This document shows, in pieces, positions 12,401 through 26,200 of a stretch of 64,000 nucleotides of DNA. Positions within the stretch are counted from its first letter, which is position 1; every line of letters starts with the position of its first letter. The position numbers and the translations under genes are program-made. Origin of the DNA: Otis tarda (lineage: Eukaryota > Chordata > Aves > Otidiformes > Otididae); assembly GCA_026413225.1 (NCBI GenBank), contig CM048553.1, positions 115,450,690 through 115,514,689 of the forward strand. The letters are read 5' to 3'. Under the pieces are notes generated by a model. That model saw only the letters and a list, made by a program, of their open reading frames with translations, was not told where the DNA came from and searched no databases.

Positions 12401-14549
12401 TCAGCAATCTAACAACTTTACGTTCCACATATAGGAAAATACAAATATTGTTGTATTTTGCCTCTTCGGTTTCTTTTAAACACAAGGATAATTTTTAAGA
12501 TGATTTAGATCTCAAACATCATGGAAAGTGTGAATCACTACTAAGATGTTTTACCTAAGTTATATATTTTTAAGATGCCAAAATATTGAATGCATAAACT
12601 ATTTATGTTTGGAGACTCCAAAAGAGTTAGAATACCATTTTAATTGCTTTTTTTTTTCCGATATAACCTCACACACTCCTATGAAGTTGCAGAGAATCTC
12701 AGTAACCCATGAATAATGCAGTATAATATAACAAAAGCATCTGTGAATAACTTCATCCCCATTTTTTACTGTTTGGTTTTATAAGGAGTCACAAAAATAC
12801 TTTACACTTCATTATATGAGCAAAGTGTACCCTATTTATAAACAGTCAACCAACCAGCTGCTAAACTACCAGAAGTTTAGTCTTTTAATATTCACAGTGT
12901 CATCTTACATTCATTCCTCCTGCTCCATACATAACACAAGGGGGTGGGAGAACAGATCCTGCAATTAATAGCCAGAAGGAACAAAGCATGCCTCTGTCTA
13001 CCAACCTCTAACTTTTACATCACTTACAATACCTCTTAAGTTCTATTTTTCATAAAGCATTAAAAGCATGGCCGAAGCTATCTAACTGTTGATAAGGAAT
13101 AAATACTTTCCTTCAATAAGCATGACAAGATAATGAACTATACCTACTTGTATACAAAAATAGTAAAAAAAAAAACCAAAACATTGTAAAGCTTTAAGCT
13201 ACAGATGCACCAGAGCAGAGAAAATAAACCACAAACATTTTGTGCTAAACCCATACTGATCTAAAAGGAAAGTCCAAAAAAGCTAGAAAAGGAAAAAAAG
13301 TTATCCATAGCTCATTCACTTACAAAAAGATACTCTCTTACCAATACCCCAAGATCCTACTGCATATACAGGCTAAAGTGACAAGAAACTGTGTAAAATA
13401 ATGGTGTATATAGATTCAAAATTCCTGGTACCAAATGCAAGAGAAAAACACAGCCCAGAGATTTTTACTTTCTTATGTTTCAAACAGCTAATGGACGACT
13501 TCTCCCATCTAGAATTAAATGCTCTTGCTGTTTGCCCATTTTCTGAATCAGGACACTTAGTTTTCCTTCTGTTTCCCATTGTGGACTCAACATGCGCAAG
13601 CATTTTGACACATTGTTCCACTTAGTGACCCTGTGCATGTCTCACCGCATTTCTTTCCAAAATGAGAAGTACAGGGATTACCTGCAGAAAATGCTGAGCT
13701 ACTGAGGTCTCCTCAAAAAAGCTAAAAAGCTAGTTTTGTAGGAATGACATCTCCACTTCATCCACATGAGATGGAGTTGTTTGCTAGGCTCCTAGTGCCC
13801 TTCTGTACTGCTGCTCATTTGTGAGGACAATAGAGGCCTTCAAAATTACAAAACAGCTGTACATCTCTCAGAGACCTTAAGCCATACATCAAATACCAGC
13901 CATGCTGGTATTAGACAAAGGTAGAACAACATTCAAAGCAAAACCCCACTCTACTTCTAATTAAGGCCTGTGTATGTAAATCCTTGGTATCATTTGATGC
14001 TCTGTAAATTAACAAGTAAATTTATCCTGGTAATACTTTCTAGGTACAGATTTCTCTGGAACTTCAGTTCCAATGGGTAGTGGGCATTAAAATCCATAAT
14101 TTCAGCTAGCAGGAAACCAAAAGCCTTAAAGGCCTTCCACCTTGCATCACCAAGCTAACTAAACACCGAACTAGCATCCAAAGCAATAAATAATAGGAAA
14201 CAAGCTTTAGAGGTCAAATACCATTTATTTTTAATTTAAAGACAGAATCAGTTGCCCTGCTTAAATAAAACTGCTATTGCAACAAATATGGTCTTTATGA
14301 TGACAGTACTTTGGACAGCAGAAGAGGATGCATAAAAAGAGCCGTGGTATTTTTGACAGTTTTCCCTCACTCTGATTATTGTTTATACTGGACTCCTTTT
14401 TCACTTTAGCTTATATTGTAAACATTTTTTAAAAGTATTTTTGGTACAGAAGAATATCCTACCAATAAAGTATTACAAGATTTATGTAAACAAGAAGGTA
14501 CTTTGAGGCTCTTGGGTACAGATAAGAAAAGCAAAGGAAGTTAAGGCAT
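9495..14549. other. CHST9 intron, no gene seen
   Basis: AT-rich intronic sequence. It contains two local tandem duplications: a 'ctgttytgtttaattgct' unit near 9966-10003, and a 15-bp 'atgcaatagagagaa' unit twice near 10187-10216. Several homopolymer runs of 10-12 bases are present. No supported exon. Confidence 0.55.
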
Positions 14550-14756
14550 TGTCATGGTTTAAGCCCAGTAAGCAATCAAGTACCATGTAGCTGCTTGCTC
14601 ACCCTCCCTAGGGGGATGGGAGAATCAGGAAGAAAGGAAAACTCGTGGGTTGAGATAAAGACAGTTTACTGGGATAGCAAAGGAAAATATTATTTATATA
14701 TATAAATAATGACAATAATAACATATTAATTATATAATTATTATTATATTATGTAG
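14550..14756 (-). mobile_element. Truncated LTR fragment merging into AT-rich repeat
   Basis: The segment begins TGTCATGGTTTAAGCCCAG and continues through CTCACCCTCCC and GGTTGAGATAAAGACAG. This parallels the terminal part of the solo LTR at 7103 (TGTCGTAGTTCAGCCCCA, CTCACTCCCCCC, GGTTTGAGATAAGGACGG), so the two are related LTR families. After about 150 bp it passes into an AT-rich TTA/TATA tract (about 14688-14756) and the rest of the LTR is absent. Minus orientation is by analogy with the complete copy. No target-site duplication can be defined. Confidence 0.7.
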
Positions 14757-16841
14757 CCATGTCCACTTGCAGTGTTAAACAACATCAATTACCATCTCTA
14801 CCACTGCAAAGATGCTTTTTCCACCATCTTTGCTCTGCTCTTTGCCCCTTTAGAACAATCCTTCATTCAAGGGAACTGTTTACAGCTGAAGCATGTAGAA
14901 AACATGAACAAATTAATAATTTTTTCTATATTAGGCTCATAAAAACCCCATCTACTTTGCTTTTGATAATGAGAGGCAACAAAAAGGGAACTAGAACATG
15001 GTAAAAAAATATTACATGCAGAAATATTCAGACTCTATTAGAACTTAATCTAACTGATGCAAAAAGTTTACATAGTAATATTAACCATGCTCAAAGTAAT
15101 CTGTACAGTTCTATGATACGTAAAGAAGAATATATCAGGTTTATGAAACAACTTTTGGTTAGACCACTGTGATCAATATTAATATGTTTAATAAACAGCA
15201 CTGAAACATCTTCTACCACCACTCCTTCGGAGAGAGTGGATGCTGAAATACAAGACTGTAACCTTTGTATGTGGTTCTAGTTTAAATGCTTAGTGAACTA
15301 TAAATTGTATTTTTTCTCTTCTTTCGGCTCTTAAATACGTGAATACTAAAGTTATACACAACTGCCTTACAGATATTGACATAATATTTATGGAAAGTCT
15401 AATTGTGAATTTATTAGACTTATAGTTTTTAATGTGTTTTATTTATTATTTTAATTAAATATTTAATCTTATTTAATATTTTAAACCAATTATAAACACA
15501 ATATATTTATTGATGGCACTTTTAAAAAAAATTTTTGCTTTATTGGGCCAAATATAAAAGGATATACAAAACCTGAGACAGTGAACAGAATTGGTTTTCT
15601 AAATGCAGTAAAGTAACTATTCATTTTGACATACCAGTTCCTCACAATTCTTAAACTCAGATAAATACGGAAGTATTTATACAGTTCAGATTTTATGCAC
15701 CACCTGTCCACTTTGCAATCACAGCTTCTGAGCCGGTATACAGCAGCCATTAACATTTACAAGAATTAATTTTATCTGACTAGATAATACATTTTGATAA
15801 GATAAATGAATTGGCTATACGAACTTTGTAAGCAATGAAAGCAGAGTATAAATCTTGAGGAATGACAGAAGTCTATTTCAGGATTTATTTCATAATGACC
15901 CAAGTTTTCAGAGTTACTAAGAAAAAACCGAATAAACAGAATTTCACCTTTCTGTGAGGAATGTTCTCTTGCCTTTGTAAGGAAGGGTTTCAAAGCACAT
16001 CAAACATAAAAAAATCATCCGTTGAACCTAAGATGATATGTCTCTGTTAGTATGGGAAATAACAGAGGAAACCCGTGAAGTAGGACCTGGCATCAACCCT
16101 CCTTTGTAGACAGGGAATTGGGGCATAAGAGTATCCTGTATCATTGAAAGTTTCTTAAGAAATTTAAGGCAAGCTCATACAGAACACATGATCTTCCACC
16201 TTATCTAGGACCTCAATTAAGAGATCACCCTTCTTCCCACAGGAAAGGGAGGCAAAGGAATTTGATGCCATAAATCTCTGAATTTGCTGTTTACCAGGTA
16301 AGCCCATCACATGTCAAGCAAAAGCCACCTGCCTTCATAAAACAAAGAAGCTTCCTGAATGTGCAGTGACTTTGAGAGGATGCAGCACACTATACAACCC
16401 TTCTCTTTGCAGCATTTCATGTTGCAGATCTATTTTGCATTATTTTTCCCCTCCTATATTCACAGAGGAGCACCTGCACTTTGTTGATTAGCACCTGAAC
16501 TGGTCTTTCCAAAGGATCTGAAAAATGTTAACTTGAACTATGCAGCATAGAAAGGGTTAACTAAGCTGAATAACCACGGAAGAACCTGGCGAACCTTTAT
16601 AGTTTTATATAATCTAGCAACATGAAACCCCTTTCTATTCTTGGCTAGTTTTCCTTTTCACACCCTCTTTAAAATGTTTATAGAGAACACAAACTGTAGT
16701 ACCTCTAGGGGTATTCACAAGGCTAATTTTAGTCAGAAACCAGCCTCCTTCTAGAGTCTCTCTTAATCCCCTGGAAAGAAAGAAGGACCATAGGAAATGT
16801 TCAGAAAACGATAATTAAGCTGGATTTGTAATTGCAACCAG

Positions 16842-16931
16842 GAAAAAAAAACAAACCCAAAACAAAACAAACAAACCAAAACAAAAAAAAACCCCAACCA
16901 AACAAAAAACCCAGAAAGGAAAAAAAAAAAA
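16842..16931. repeat. A/C-rich low-complexity tract
   Basis: An irregular run of CAAA, CAAAA and CCAAA units on the plus strand, ending in a stretch of A. This tract type recurs in the window near 28003, 30456, 31621 and 34543. Confidence 0.85.
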
Positions 16932-17545
16932 TTGTTATTCTGAAACTTTAAAACAGTAACACCTACATCTGTACCTGCCTCCTCTCAACTCATTTTCCGC
17001 TTTACCCAGACAAATGTTCCTCTTGCCTCCAGTCTGCCCACGCTCCCAACAACAAGTACTACCGACTCTCTGGCCCAACCTTAGTCCAAAACGGTGTGTA
17101 GCACCGATCTCACTGACACTACACTGCAGGAGAGACTGATACCTGAAGTTATCTTGAAGGGCAAAAGAAAGTGTCTCCCTCTCCGCTAACCGTGGTGGTC
17201 TGGAAGATTGACTATAACATTTATTTTCCAAATTCCTTCCTCCACATCTTGTCTCTTTTCCTCCTATATTTCATGACTCACAGGCATAGGCTTAAGATGC
17301 AAATCATGATTTGAAATCACTTTATATCTTCTGATGTAAAGAGATTCACCATCTGCATACACAATTTACAAAGCCTTCCACAAGTCCCCTTAGACCAATC
17401 CAAAACTTCTCACTTACTCATGTGTCAGCACCATAGTTTAACAGAGCATGAAAAATCTTGATCTTCTGCAATGTAATGGGGGTCGAATAACTCCACAACC
17501 ATAATCTACTAATGTCCCAGGCTAAAATACTACAGAAAATCTCCA

Positions 17546-17564
17546 TTTTTTTTTTTTTTTTTTT
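17546..17564. repeat. Poly(T) run of 19
   Basis: Homopolymer of 19 T on the plus strand. Confidence 0.9.
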
Positions 17565-19246
17565 AACTTAGGACCTGTAAGAGGAGCAGCACATACCCGA
17601 GCAGGGGTGGGAGAGCAGCACCATCCACTACAGGACTATTTACACTCAAGGGCATTTAGAGATGCTAATTTTGGGATTCTACAATCAAGGGCTGAAAGCA
17701 TTCAGGTGTCTTGGTGGCAACAGCCATGTCATGTTCAATACCATGTGGGAAACGTGTTACAACGCTTTATTGCTCAAACCCAAAATACCTCAAATTTTCA
17801 GACCAAAAGTGAGCTATGAAAGTGGTCTTATTTGCTTAAAGCATGAAAAGCATAACACTGAAGTAAGCTGACATTACCCTCATTTCCATAAACCACTGCA
17901 ACTACTGACTGACATTTTGCAACTTAAGTAAGAGAGGAGTCAAATTTATACTGGCATTTCTACTGTCAGGCAAAAAAAAGTATGAAGTGTGCATAAACCT
18001 GCACTCCCATCTACCGCTTGTCACTATATCAACGAAAAGCAAGCGCAGATGTCACTTTCTCCTATCCATTTGCATGACACATATAAAAGGCACGGTGCTC
18101 TGTATCTTCTCAAATGCTGGTTTATATTCACAGTAAGCTTTTACTGTTTCAGCATAGTACCCACTAGGACAGGCTGTTTTAATATAAATTTTCAGGTTAG
18201 AAGTCATCCTCAAACAGTTGCCATGTGCTAAGGCAGCGGCTAGGCTTTTTTGGGTTTTCCTCTTTAAAGTGAACAAAGTGTTTGAACTCCTTCAGCAGAT
18301 ATTCAGCAATCTGAAATATATATTCTTGCGTGTCTTAACTGGACAGTTACCAAAAATAGACTTCTTGAGGACTTCTTCCCCACAAAAATTTACCCTTCAA
18401 GAAGCATGTACTTTATTACAAACATAAGGCTTCTCCAAACAACAAATGCATGAAAGAACGGAAAAATAGAGTGAGAGGGTTTATATTACTTTCTGAAAGC
18501 TTTAAAATGTTTGGTCAGCTCTGCTTTGGAGAATATTTAATCTGTGACTGAATGTTGCCTTTTTCTTACTTTCAGGAATTGAATTAAAAAGGAATGCAAC
18601 CTTTATCTTACAGTTCCAACAAAAGACAGTACAGTTTCTATCAGAAAATGTAACCTAGTAGAATCAAAATTAAATCCCCACAAGTTCAATGAAGGATGGA
18701 CAAAACCGATATCTCTGACGGACTCTTCAGCTTGTGCCTCAATACACTGCACAGCAGACTTTGCTCACAAAATTCTGAGGTCTCTTCATCTCAAACCAAA
18801 ACTCAATCGATTGCTGTTGCAAAGTCTCTTTATGACAAATCATTTTGTAGAGGACAGATCGCAAAACATTTGCTAATAGTCTGTGAAGTACTGTAGCTAA
18901 TTAAACAAAGTACATTTGTCAAATAAATTAAGTGATACATTATCATTTGCCTTCTCACTCTTAAATTCAAATACAACAATCTATAATGCATTTCCAATAT
19001 ATAAGCATGAATTCAAGGGGTCTTTGTTACAGCTAATACAAATCTCAATTACTCTTCTGAAGGAAAGTCTGACATTCTATTTTTTTTCCATTTTTAACAG
19101 GGCACTGAATTTAAGCTACACATCATGTATCGCTTTGAATCAAATAGTTCCCTGAAAAGCAAACTCAGAGACTAAATAATGTCATTTTTATTTTTATTAC
19201 ATTTTTATTTGAAATAAAAAGAAAAACTCTATTTTTTATTTCGATT

Positions 19247-19277
19247 TATTTTTCTACTTTGACGAAGTAGAAAAATA
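19247..19277. repeat. Perfect 13-bp AT-rich inverted repeat
   Basis: TATTTTTCTACTT, then a 5-base spacer (TGACG), then AAGTAGAAAAATA, perfectly complementary. It is AT-rich, so chance is possible; no function inferred. Confidence 0.8.
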
Positions 19278-22200
19278 GTAGTATATTTTCCTGTAAAAAA
19301 CATTCTGAAAGATTTTCAGATAAACTGAACCTTAATTTACTTAACTATTATTCTTCTGGGATGCAAAGAAAAACATATCCTTACAGAATTCTAAAAAAGC
19401 CCTTACAATTTAATTTTCCAAATTAATTTTTTTTCAAAGTGTGAACTCTTGTCAGAAAAATAAGTGAATTTAAAAATGAAATTGAATTTAGTTACATGCA
19501 TCTATTTAGTGCTTAAGAATAATTTCTCTTAGAACCTTTCTTTGATCCACCTAGGCTTGTGGAGTTTTTTTTTTCCTCAAAAATTTATGGTTATTGGTGG
19601 TTAGCAAAATTATTTCAAATTAGTAAAGTTACTTTTTTTCCATTCACGCATCCCTCATATCTGAAAATTCCATTCAACAGCGACCATTTGACACTACCAT
19701 CATCTTCCTCATTAATTGTCAGCCAAGACAAGAAAACTGAATTGTTGTCTGCTAAGGTTTAGGCAGCAGTTTCATAGCTAGAACCCTCTCAGTTGCTGTC
19801 AGATGCTCGGTTTCCCTAAGCTGAAGAAGTGAATTGGCGCACCTATATCCACGAATGACAGACAGCTCTTCTGAGATGAAACGGCAGCAGGTCAGTTCCT
19901 CTAAGCAGTTGAAAGGGCAATGGCAATAGCTTCACAAACACTGTTTAATCATATTCTGTTCCCAAAGCTGTTGCAGCTGATTGATACACTAAAATTTCAT
20001 TCTAGATGGTGATAAAAAAACCCAAGCTATCCTACTATCCTATTTGCTATCCATACCCAGCAAACGTTTTGCCCAACTCAGGCTGTCAGCTCTATTTCTA
20101 ATCACTGTACAAGCAACATTAAGCAAATGTGGCATTCAGAACACTTGATGTTTTATATAAAAAAAACACACAAATCCTCACTTATTTCTCTTCTGCTCAA
20201 TTTTAGGGCCTAAGAGGTGCATGTTTCGTTGAAAGCATGGAAAAAATATCCATCTAATAAAAAACTAATAATTATTTCAGTTATGTTACTGACCTTATTG
20301 GCAGAGAAGTACAGTTCTACTTGTTACTCATTTTTAAAAAATGCTTGTCTTCCTCTTATGCAGAAAGTGCTTTATACTCAATCACCTCTCCCCTCAAACG
20401 TCTATCAGATGTCTGACTACTCTTATCAAAATCTCTCTCCTTGAAAGACAGTTTATTTGCACATGTGGGAAGCCAATCCCAGAACAGTCTTGAGTACAGT
20501 TAAATAGATATCTCCCCCTCTTTAAAAAAATAATTGGAAAACAACATTTTTCAAGTTACTATCAATTCTTTGATAGGTACAAAGCTGAAGTGATACAATC
20601 AATCATTCCTGACTTACCGCTTTTGCTAGAGAAAAGCACAGAAAAGTAGCAAGAATGTGAAAAAGTAGCCAGGATGTTCTGCTGAGCCAATCACCTATTA
20701 GTCACTTTTTTATTTTATGATCAGTAAATGTCATTCTTACTGGGACAGAAGGTGGAAAATCCATTTTAGTGATCCAATGATATCACACTCCGGTGAGTAT
20801 TTCCATAGAATTAAACAGCATCATAGGAAAAATGCTACTAGGAGTCTCCAGTACACTCAACCTGGGCACTCCTCAACAGAGGAATCCCAGAGGAAAGGCA
20901 TCAGTCAACACAACATTGTGCAAATGGATGGAATAAGGAATAACCCAGGGTTACTGAATGCATCTCCATTATAAATCACAAAGAGTAAAGAAAATTCTCT
21001 GAATTATTATTATAAACTTGCCTTATTTTCCCATAGTCTGCTGAAGGCATTGTCACTGAGACAACATGCTAAGCTTGAGACACCTTCGGACCTCATCTGG
21101 TTTAGTTTTTCTTCTTCTCTGCCAAAGAAAATTGGCTTCAAAAGCCTCTGCTTGAGATACTTGAAATTAGAGGTGATCTGATGTGTCTTACTTGGCAAAG
21201 GCGGATCACCTCACTACCATACTACTCTTTGCTTAGCTCAGGTAGGGCTTCTCTTCGAAACTTATAGCTTTCAGGTTTGACAGAGTCTGAATGTCGCCCC
21301 TCACTGGTATTCACAGTAGTCCAATATTTTAAGACTTAGTCATTATGTCCTATAAATATTCCTCATTTAAAAGACTATATATGATCCACTTAGTTAAACT
21401 CTCCTGTTCAGAAAAGAAAACTCATCGGAGTCTGATTTGGTCCTTTTGCTTTTCTTGGACCCACCTTGTTTGTCAGTCTCAGAAATGTTTTTTTTTCCCC
21501 AATGGCTGAATGTCATGCCACCAAATGTATTCTACTACCCTTTCAGGCTCTACCTTCCCTCCCTTCCACCATTCGTCTTTCCCCAGCTCACAGCACCTTT
21601 ACAAGCCAGTGCCTCCATATACAAATGCTTACCGTTACTTTCCATTAGATGTTTAGACATCAGATTAGGCCTCCTTCACCCACAACAAATATTTTGTTTT
21701 ATTAGTAGCTGGAAAGCATTCCTAGATAGGTGCAGTTTCAAGTGAACATTTTTGATGATAGAGTATTTGGCAATACACAAAATGCAAACATATTTATTTG
21801 CACAGTTTTATTGCTGTTTATTTAAGAACAAAATGTGAATGTCTGTAGCAATATAACTACCAGAAACATTACCTCTACGCCACAAATACTTGTTGCACAA
21901 GCGTATTATCACATCAGAGGAAAATAACAAAAGCCAAAGAAAAAGAATATTTGGAAAGAAGGCTTGAGATTTTGCAAGAACAGGCATTTAAGTACTTTCA
22001 ATTGGTCAAAATTCAGTGTTCCTCTCACAAAAAAAAAAAAGATTTTGTTAATTCTGCTGATCACATGAATGATCAGTAGAAGCATCATCATTCTCTGAAG
22101 CACAGGCCTTTTTGCCACAGGTTGATCTTAACAGGAGGAAAGTATTTTCACTTCTCACCATAAAAAAAAATGATACTCTTACACATTCATCCATTGTAAG

Positions 22201-22846
22201 CCTTTACAAACTGAAATCACATTATTTTCTTCCAGATATTTGGAGGCAGTGGGAACTGGAGTTCTGGAAAAACCTGAAATATCAGAAGTTTTCTCAAGGC
22301 AAAAACCACAATTTTGGCCAGGTTAGTTACAATGCAATATTAATTCTGCACTTCTCACCCTTCAGAACGGCTAACTGTGTGATGACAGCCTTCTCTTAAC
22401 AGTGTCACTAGAATATGTTTTAATGACAGAGAATTTAACTAACGATTGATGTTTGAGAAACAGCGCAGTCAAAGGTCACAAATATTTTAGTGATCAGAAC
22501 TATCAAGAAATTATTGGGCCAGAGTAATATATAATAATGAAAAACATTAACAAGCACAATAAATATGTAATAGTATAAAGTTCAGCACATTTCTCATAAG
22601 AGAAGTCACAATAGAATAAGAATGAAATTACTGTAGTATCTGACTTACCCTCCTTTCCTGTCATCAAGGAGCAAGAAACCACTCACTTTTCTCTGCCATT
22701 TTTGGAATCTCATTTTTCTATGGTTTACCTCAGGTGGTAAACAGTAAGAAAACACATTTGTTAGTGAATGTGTCAACTCTAAGAAGCACATTATTGAATA
22801 CGCTGAACTAGCCTTTTTGATCCTTTATTGGATCTTTGGCCCTTAC

Positions 22847-22948
22847 AGGCGGGATGAAATCAAGAAGGTGATGCTCTTGCTCTGGCGTTAGATATTCTGG
22901 CAGTCCTCTGACCCAGAGGAAATACCTGGTTTCAGGCACAAATGAATA
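22847..22948 (-). CDS. CHST9: Probable CHST9 internal exon (stem region), 102 nt
   Basis: This is a very well-formed exon on the minus strand. The acceptor has a strong pyrimidine tract (TTTTCTATCCTTTCAG) and the donor is CCGCCT followed by GTAAGG. It has 34 codons, phase 0 at both ends, and the other two frames contain stops. The product starts YSFVPETRYFLWVRG and continues LPEYLTPEQEHHLLDF. The position between the anchor exon and the 9429 exon, and the matching phase, point to the CHST9 stem. Mammalian CHST9 has a similarly placed segment containing KYLRPVPRIMSTEKIQEH. The resemblance (aromatic/basic, then Pro, Leu, Thr/Ser and a Glu/Gln/His-rich end) is suggestive only. An unrelated small exon remains possible. 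Confidence 0.65.
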
Positions 22949-23155
22949 CTGAAAGGATAGAAAAGTTTCCAAAATAAACAGATGAGCACCCAAGAAATTA
23001 ATACGAATGGCTTAAGTGGATACTAGTCCACATGGATTATCCCATTTAAAATATCAAGATTAACCTCTAGCTTTCAAGAAAGTAGATTATTTATTTGTAC
23101 TGTAGCATTACTCATCACAGACTAGCCTTTGCCTAAACTGATTCTCAACTGTCAT

Positions 23156-23275
23156 TCATAGAATCATAGAATCATAGAATGGTTAGAGTTGGAAGGGACC
23201 TTCAAAGGTCATCTAGTCCAACCCCCCTGCAAGAAGCAGGGACATCCCTGACTAGATCAGGTTGCTCAACTATGG
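23156..23275 (-). mobile_element. CR1 LINE 3'-end fragment
   Basis: The plus strand reads ATAGAATCATAGAATGG, then TTGGAAGGGACCTTC and CATCTAGTCCAACCCCCCTGC. This is the reverse complement of the typical avian CR1 3' terminus with its short ATTCTATG-type repeats. It is 5'-truncated, as most CR1 copies are. The inner edge blurs into a short local duplication of a 'caactatg' motif up to about 23321. Confidence 0.93.
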
Positions 23276-26200
23276 TTATTCAACTATGCTCAACAACTAG
23301 GTTGTTCAACTATGATTTATTTACAGTATACTAATGCCAGCCCCACAATATGTGTGTTTTGGTAGCTGGAGAGTCAAGGTTGACTCTACTTGCCCAGAAT
23401 ACCTTGAACTCACCCATCAGTCATAGTATCTGGCAGTTTTATCTAAGTTATATTTATATGTACATCAGTCTTGAACCTGATGCTAATAGTTTTGTTATAT
23501 TGTATGATCAAACATAACTTAGAAGGTAGCACACCTCAGCTATTTGCAGATGAATTCTACCAGAAAGGAATTTCTGCTTAAAGGTTAAATAAATCATGAA
23601 GTATTTATACCTCACTGCAACTACCTCAGCCTACATCAGCCCAGTCTCACCTGCGTGTTAATCTTCAAAACAGACACACTGACGTGAAAAATTGTAACAG
23701 AAAAGTAGGGTGAAATTAATTTTGCCATCTTTAAGAGGATAAAGCAAATTTAAAAAAAAAAAAAAAGTACAATAATCACGTCCATATTATTTCTTATATT
23801 TCACACATAATTTGTTTTGCCCCTCCCAATCCAGTGCAACTAATATGAAAGTCAGGGGCAAAACCGGGGGGGGTGCTAGGGGGGTTGAGACATTTATCAT
23901 CTCCTACTCTCTGCCACCAGTCCCAAGACTACAATAGAAAAACTATGACATAAGATCAAACAGAAGAAGAAAAATCATCAAATAGTTCTTGTAAAAATAT
24001 ATTTGTTTTACATTTTGTTGCTTCATTGGATATAATTTAATCAGGGGGCAGTCAGCCAACTCTCACGCTAATGATTTTGCTCCTACAAGTAATTTCTTTA
24101 GTGATCAAGAGTCTATTCATATGAAATGGAATTTATTACTGCATTAACAATTCAGCATCTCCCACAGGAAAAGAGTAAAAAAGAGGAAAAAAAAACCAAA
24201 TATATCCAAGTAAATTCTAGTCCCTCTACCTAACTTCCTGCCCTGCTTCTTTCCCTACCATCACAGAACGTGATGGATTTGTTTCTTCCCCAGTGTCAGT
24301 ATTTTACATATTCAATGACCTCTTAGAGGACTACTTGTAGGCAGGGAAGACTAGACATCTTGAGGATCTTACATTCCTATGGAAATGTCAGTTTTTAAGG
24401 AAAATAAGTTTCTGTTACCTTTATTAATAACTGTTCAGTGGAGCTACTCAGCTTGAGTGTTTCTAAGTAGCTTATAAATCAAGCCAAAGTTGATGAAAAG
24501 TCTTGACTCTTTGGCTCTACATCAAGAACAGAGCTGAGACTTTTTTGGAAAGTGTACCATAATTCTTGACTGCAATTATAGAATTATCTTAAAGCAATGA
24601 CATTTAATGAATTATGTACATAACATGTTTAAAGTAACAGGCTGCATTTTACACACAATTCTAGTGTCATGACCTCTGTCAACACTTTGTAATCCATTAG
24701 TTTTCAGTAGTGCACAAGGCATCCTGTGCTTTAATGAATCTTTAATGAAAGCAAGAAGAGTCAGAAACAAATTAAAAAAAAAAATGAAATTAACGCACCT
24801 ACATGTGTTTTCTTCACTTATCTTCCCATACTTCACTTGAAAAGTGTACTGTAATACTTCAATATACTGTAGTATGTTTTTTTTAAAATACAATAACACT
24901 ATTGCGACACAAATTCCACTGCATTATTTGGCGACTAAATGTTATTCCAGGAATAAAGAAGTAATTTTGCATAGATTAGCAGAGCAAAAAGCAAAGTTAT
25001 ATTGATCCAGCTTTATTAAGCTTTTACTAACTAAAGACGCTCCTTCAACTGTTGCCATTGTGAGGCCAAAGTCAGAAAGAATTAATTTGAAAAGTAACAG
25101 GGCTCATGGGCATTTGGTAAAGAAACCAAAAGCTTCCATGACTGGTAGGCATCCTTTAACAAAAGAGCTACAGCTTTTCTTACTGCACTGTTGTCTCCAA
25201 GGTTCTCTACAAAGGACAAAGCTGGTGGCTTTTCCTCTGCCAATCTCCATCAATAACAGCTTTTTGGCACTCTACTGACTGTGTCCCTCAAGAGCACGGA
25301 CTTGATGTTGTGCCCCCTCCACTGGAGCGGCTGACCCTCCCACAGAGCTTGCATAGCACGTACGCTGCTCTATTTTCATTCCCACTGAAACGCAGCCAAA
25401 AGCATCTGCAGCAGACAGCTTCCCGGGCAAACGAGAATGGTGGGAATCACGCTGCAACTCACAGCTATGCAGAGAAAACACCGTTTGCACATGACAGCAA
25501 ATGGGTCTTTTCACCGGAGAACTTTGACTCCCACTTTAACCCAAGAAAGCAAGACTCTTGTTCACATGAAGGCTTGCACAGATGCGTGTTTAGGAACCAT
25601 CAACTGCTGCAAGAGAGTAGGAACATACTTTTCTTTTTACATAACATTATCTCCTATCTATACCATTCTCTGAAAACACAGTATGGTCATGCAAAGTCAA
25701 AAGGAACCTCTCATGGAATACACCTCTGAACAAAACAATGAGGTTTTGGCAACAAAAAGAATAATTCAGGAACAACTGTGCTTTTTTTCCTCTTCCCGGG
25801 GTTTGTCTGCTCTTTTTAAAAGTTTAAGCAAGAATATAAAATATGATCAGAAGTCAGAGAGAAAATTGCCTCGGTTCACAATGTTTACTACATTTATGAT
25901 TTGCTATTAGACATATTTTTTTTTTTGTTAACAGAACTATTTTGTGGATGAATGGTGAAGCATCAGGCACTGATATTTTCCCTGTTTCTACTTAATACAA
26001 CTGAGTGCTTTCAGCTGCAGCTAACAGAACTTATGCATCACATCTCCCTAGTTGATCATAATGAAAACCAAAAATCCCCAAACTCTCTTTTATCTTACAA
26101 ATAATTTACCAAAAGGCAATATACACTTACCTGGGGCACAACTGTATGACTCTAAATAATCTCAAGTTCACTTGAGATGTTTCTAAGCGCATGCTTATAT

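Larger units (their letters stand above)
14757..22846. other. CHST9 intron, no gene seen
   Basis: AT-rich intronic sequence with low-complexity tracts listed separately. Open frames of 60-100 codons occur on both strands but lack paired splice signals and recognisable similarity. Confidence 0.55.

Noticed and set aside
25310..25729. 139-codon plus-strand frame
   Set aside because: Antisense within the CHST9 intron, no recognisable domain, and overlapping frames open on both strands.
26131..26151. Possible 21-nt CHST9 micro-exon (SHTVVPQ)
   Set aside because: The donor is good (CAG then GTAAGT) and the phase fits, but the acceptor has no pyrimidine tract and nothing requires this exon.
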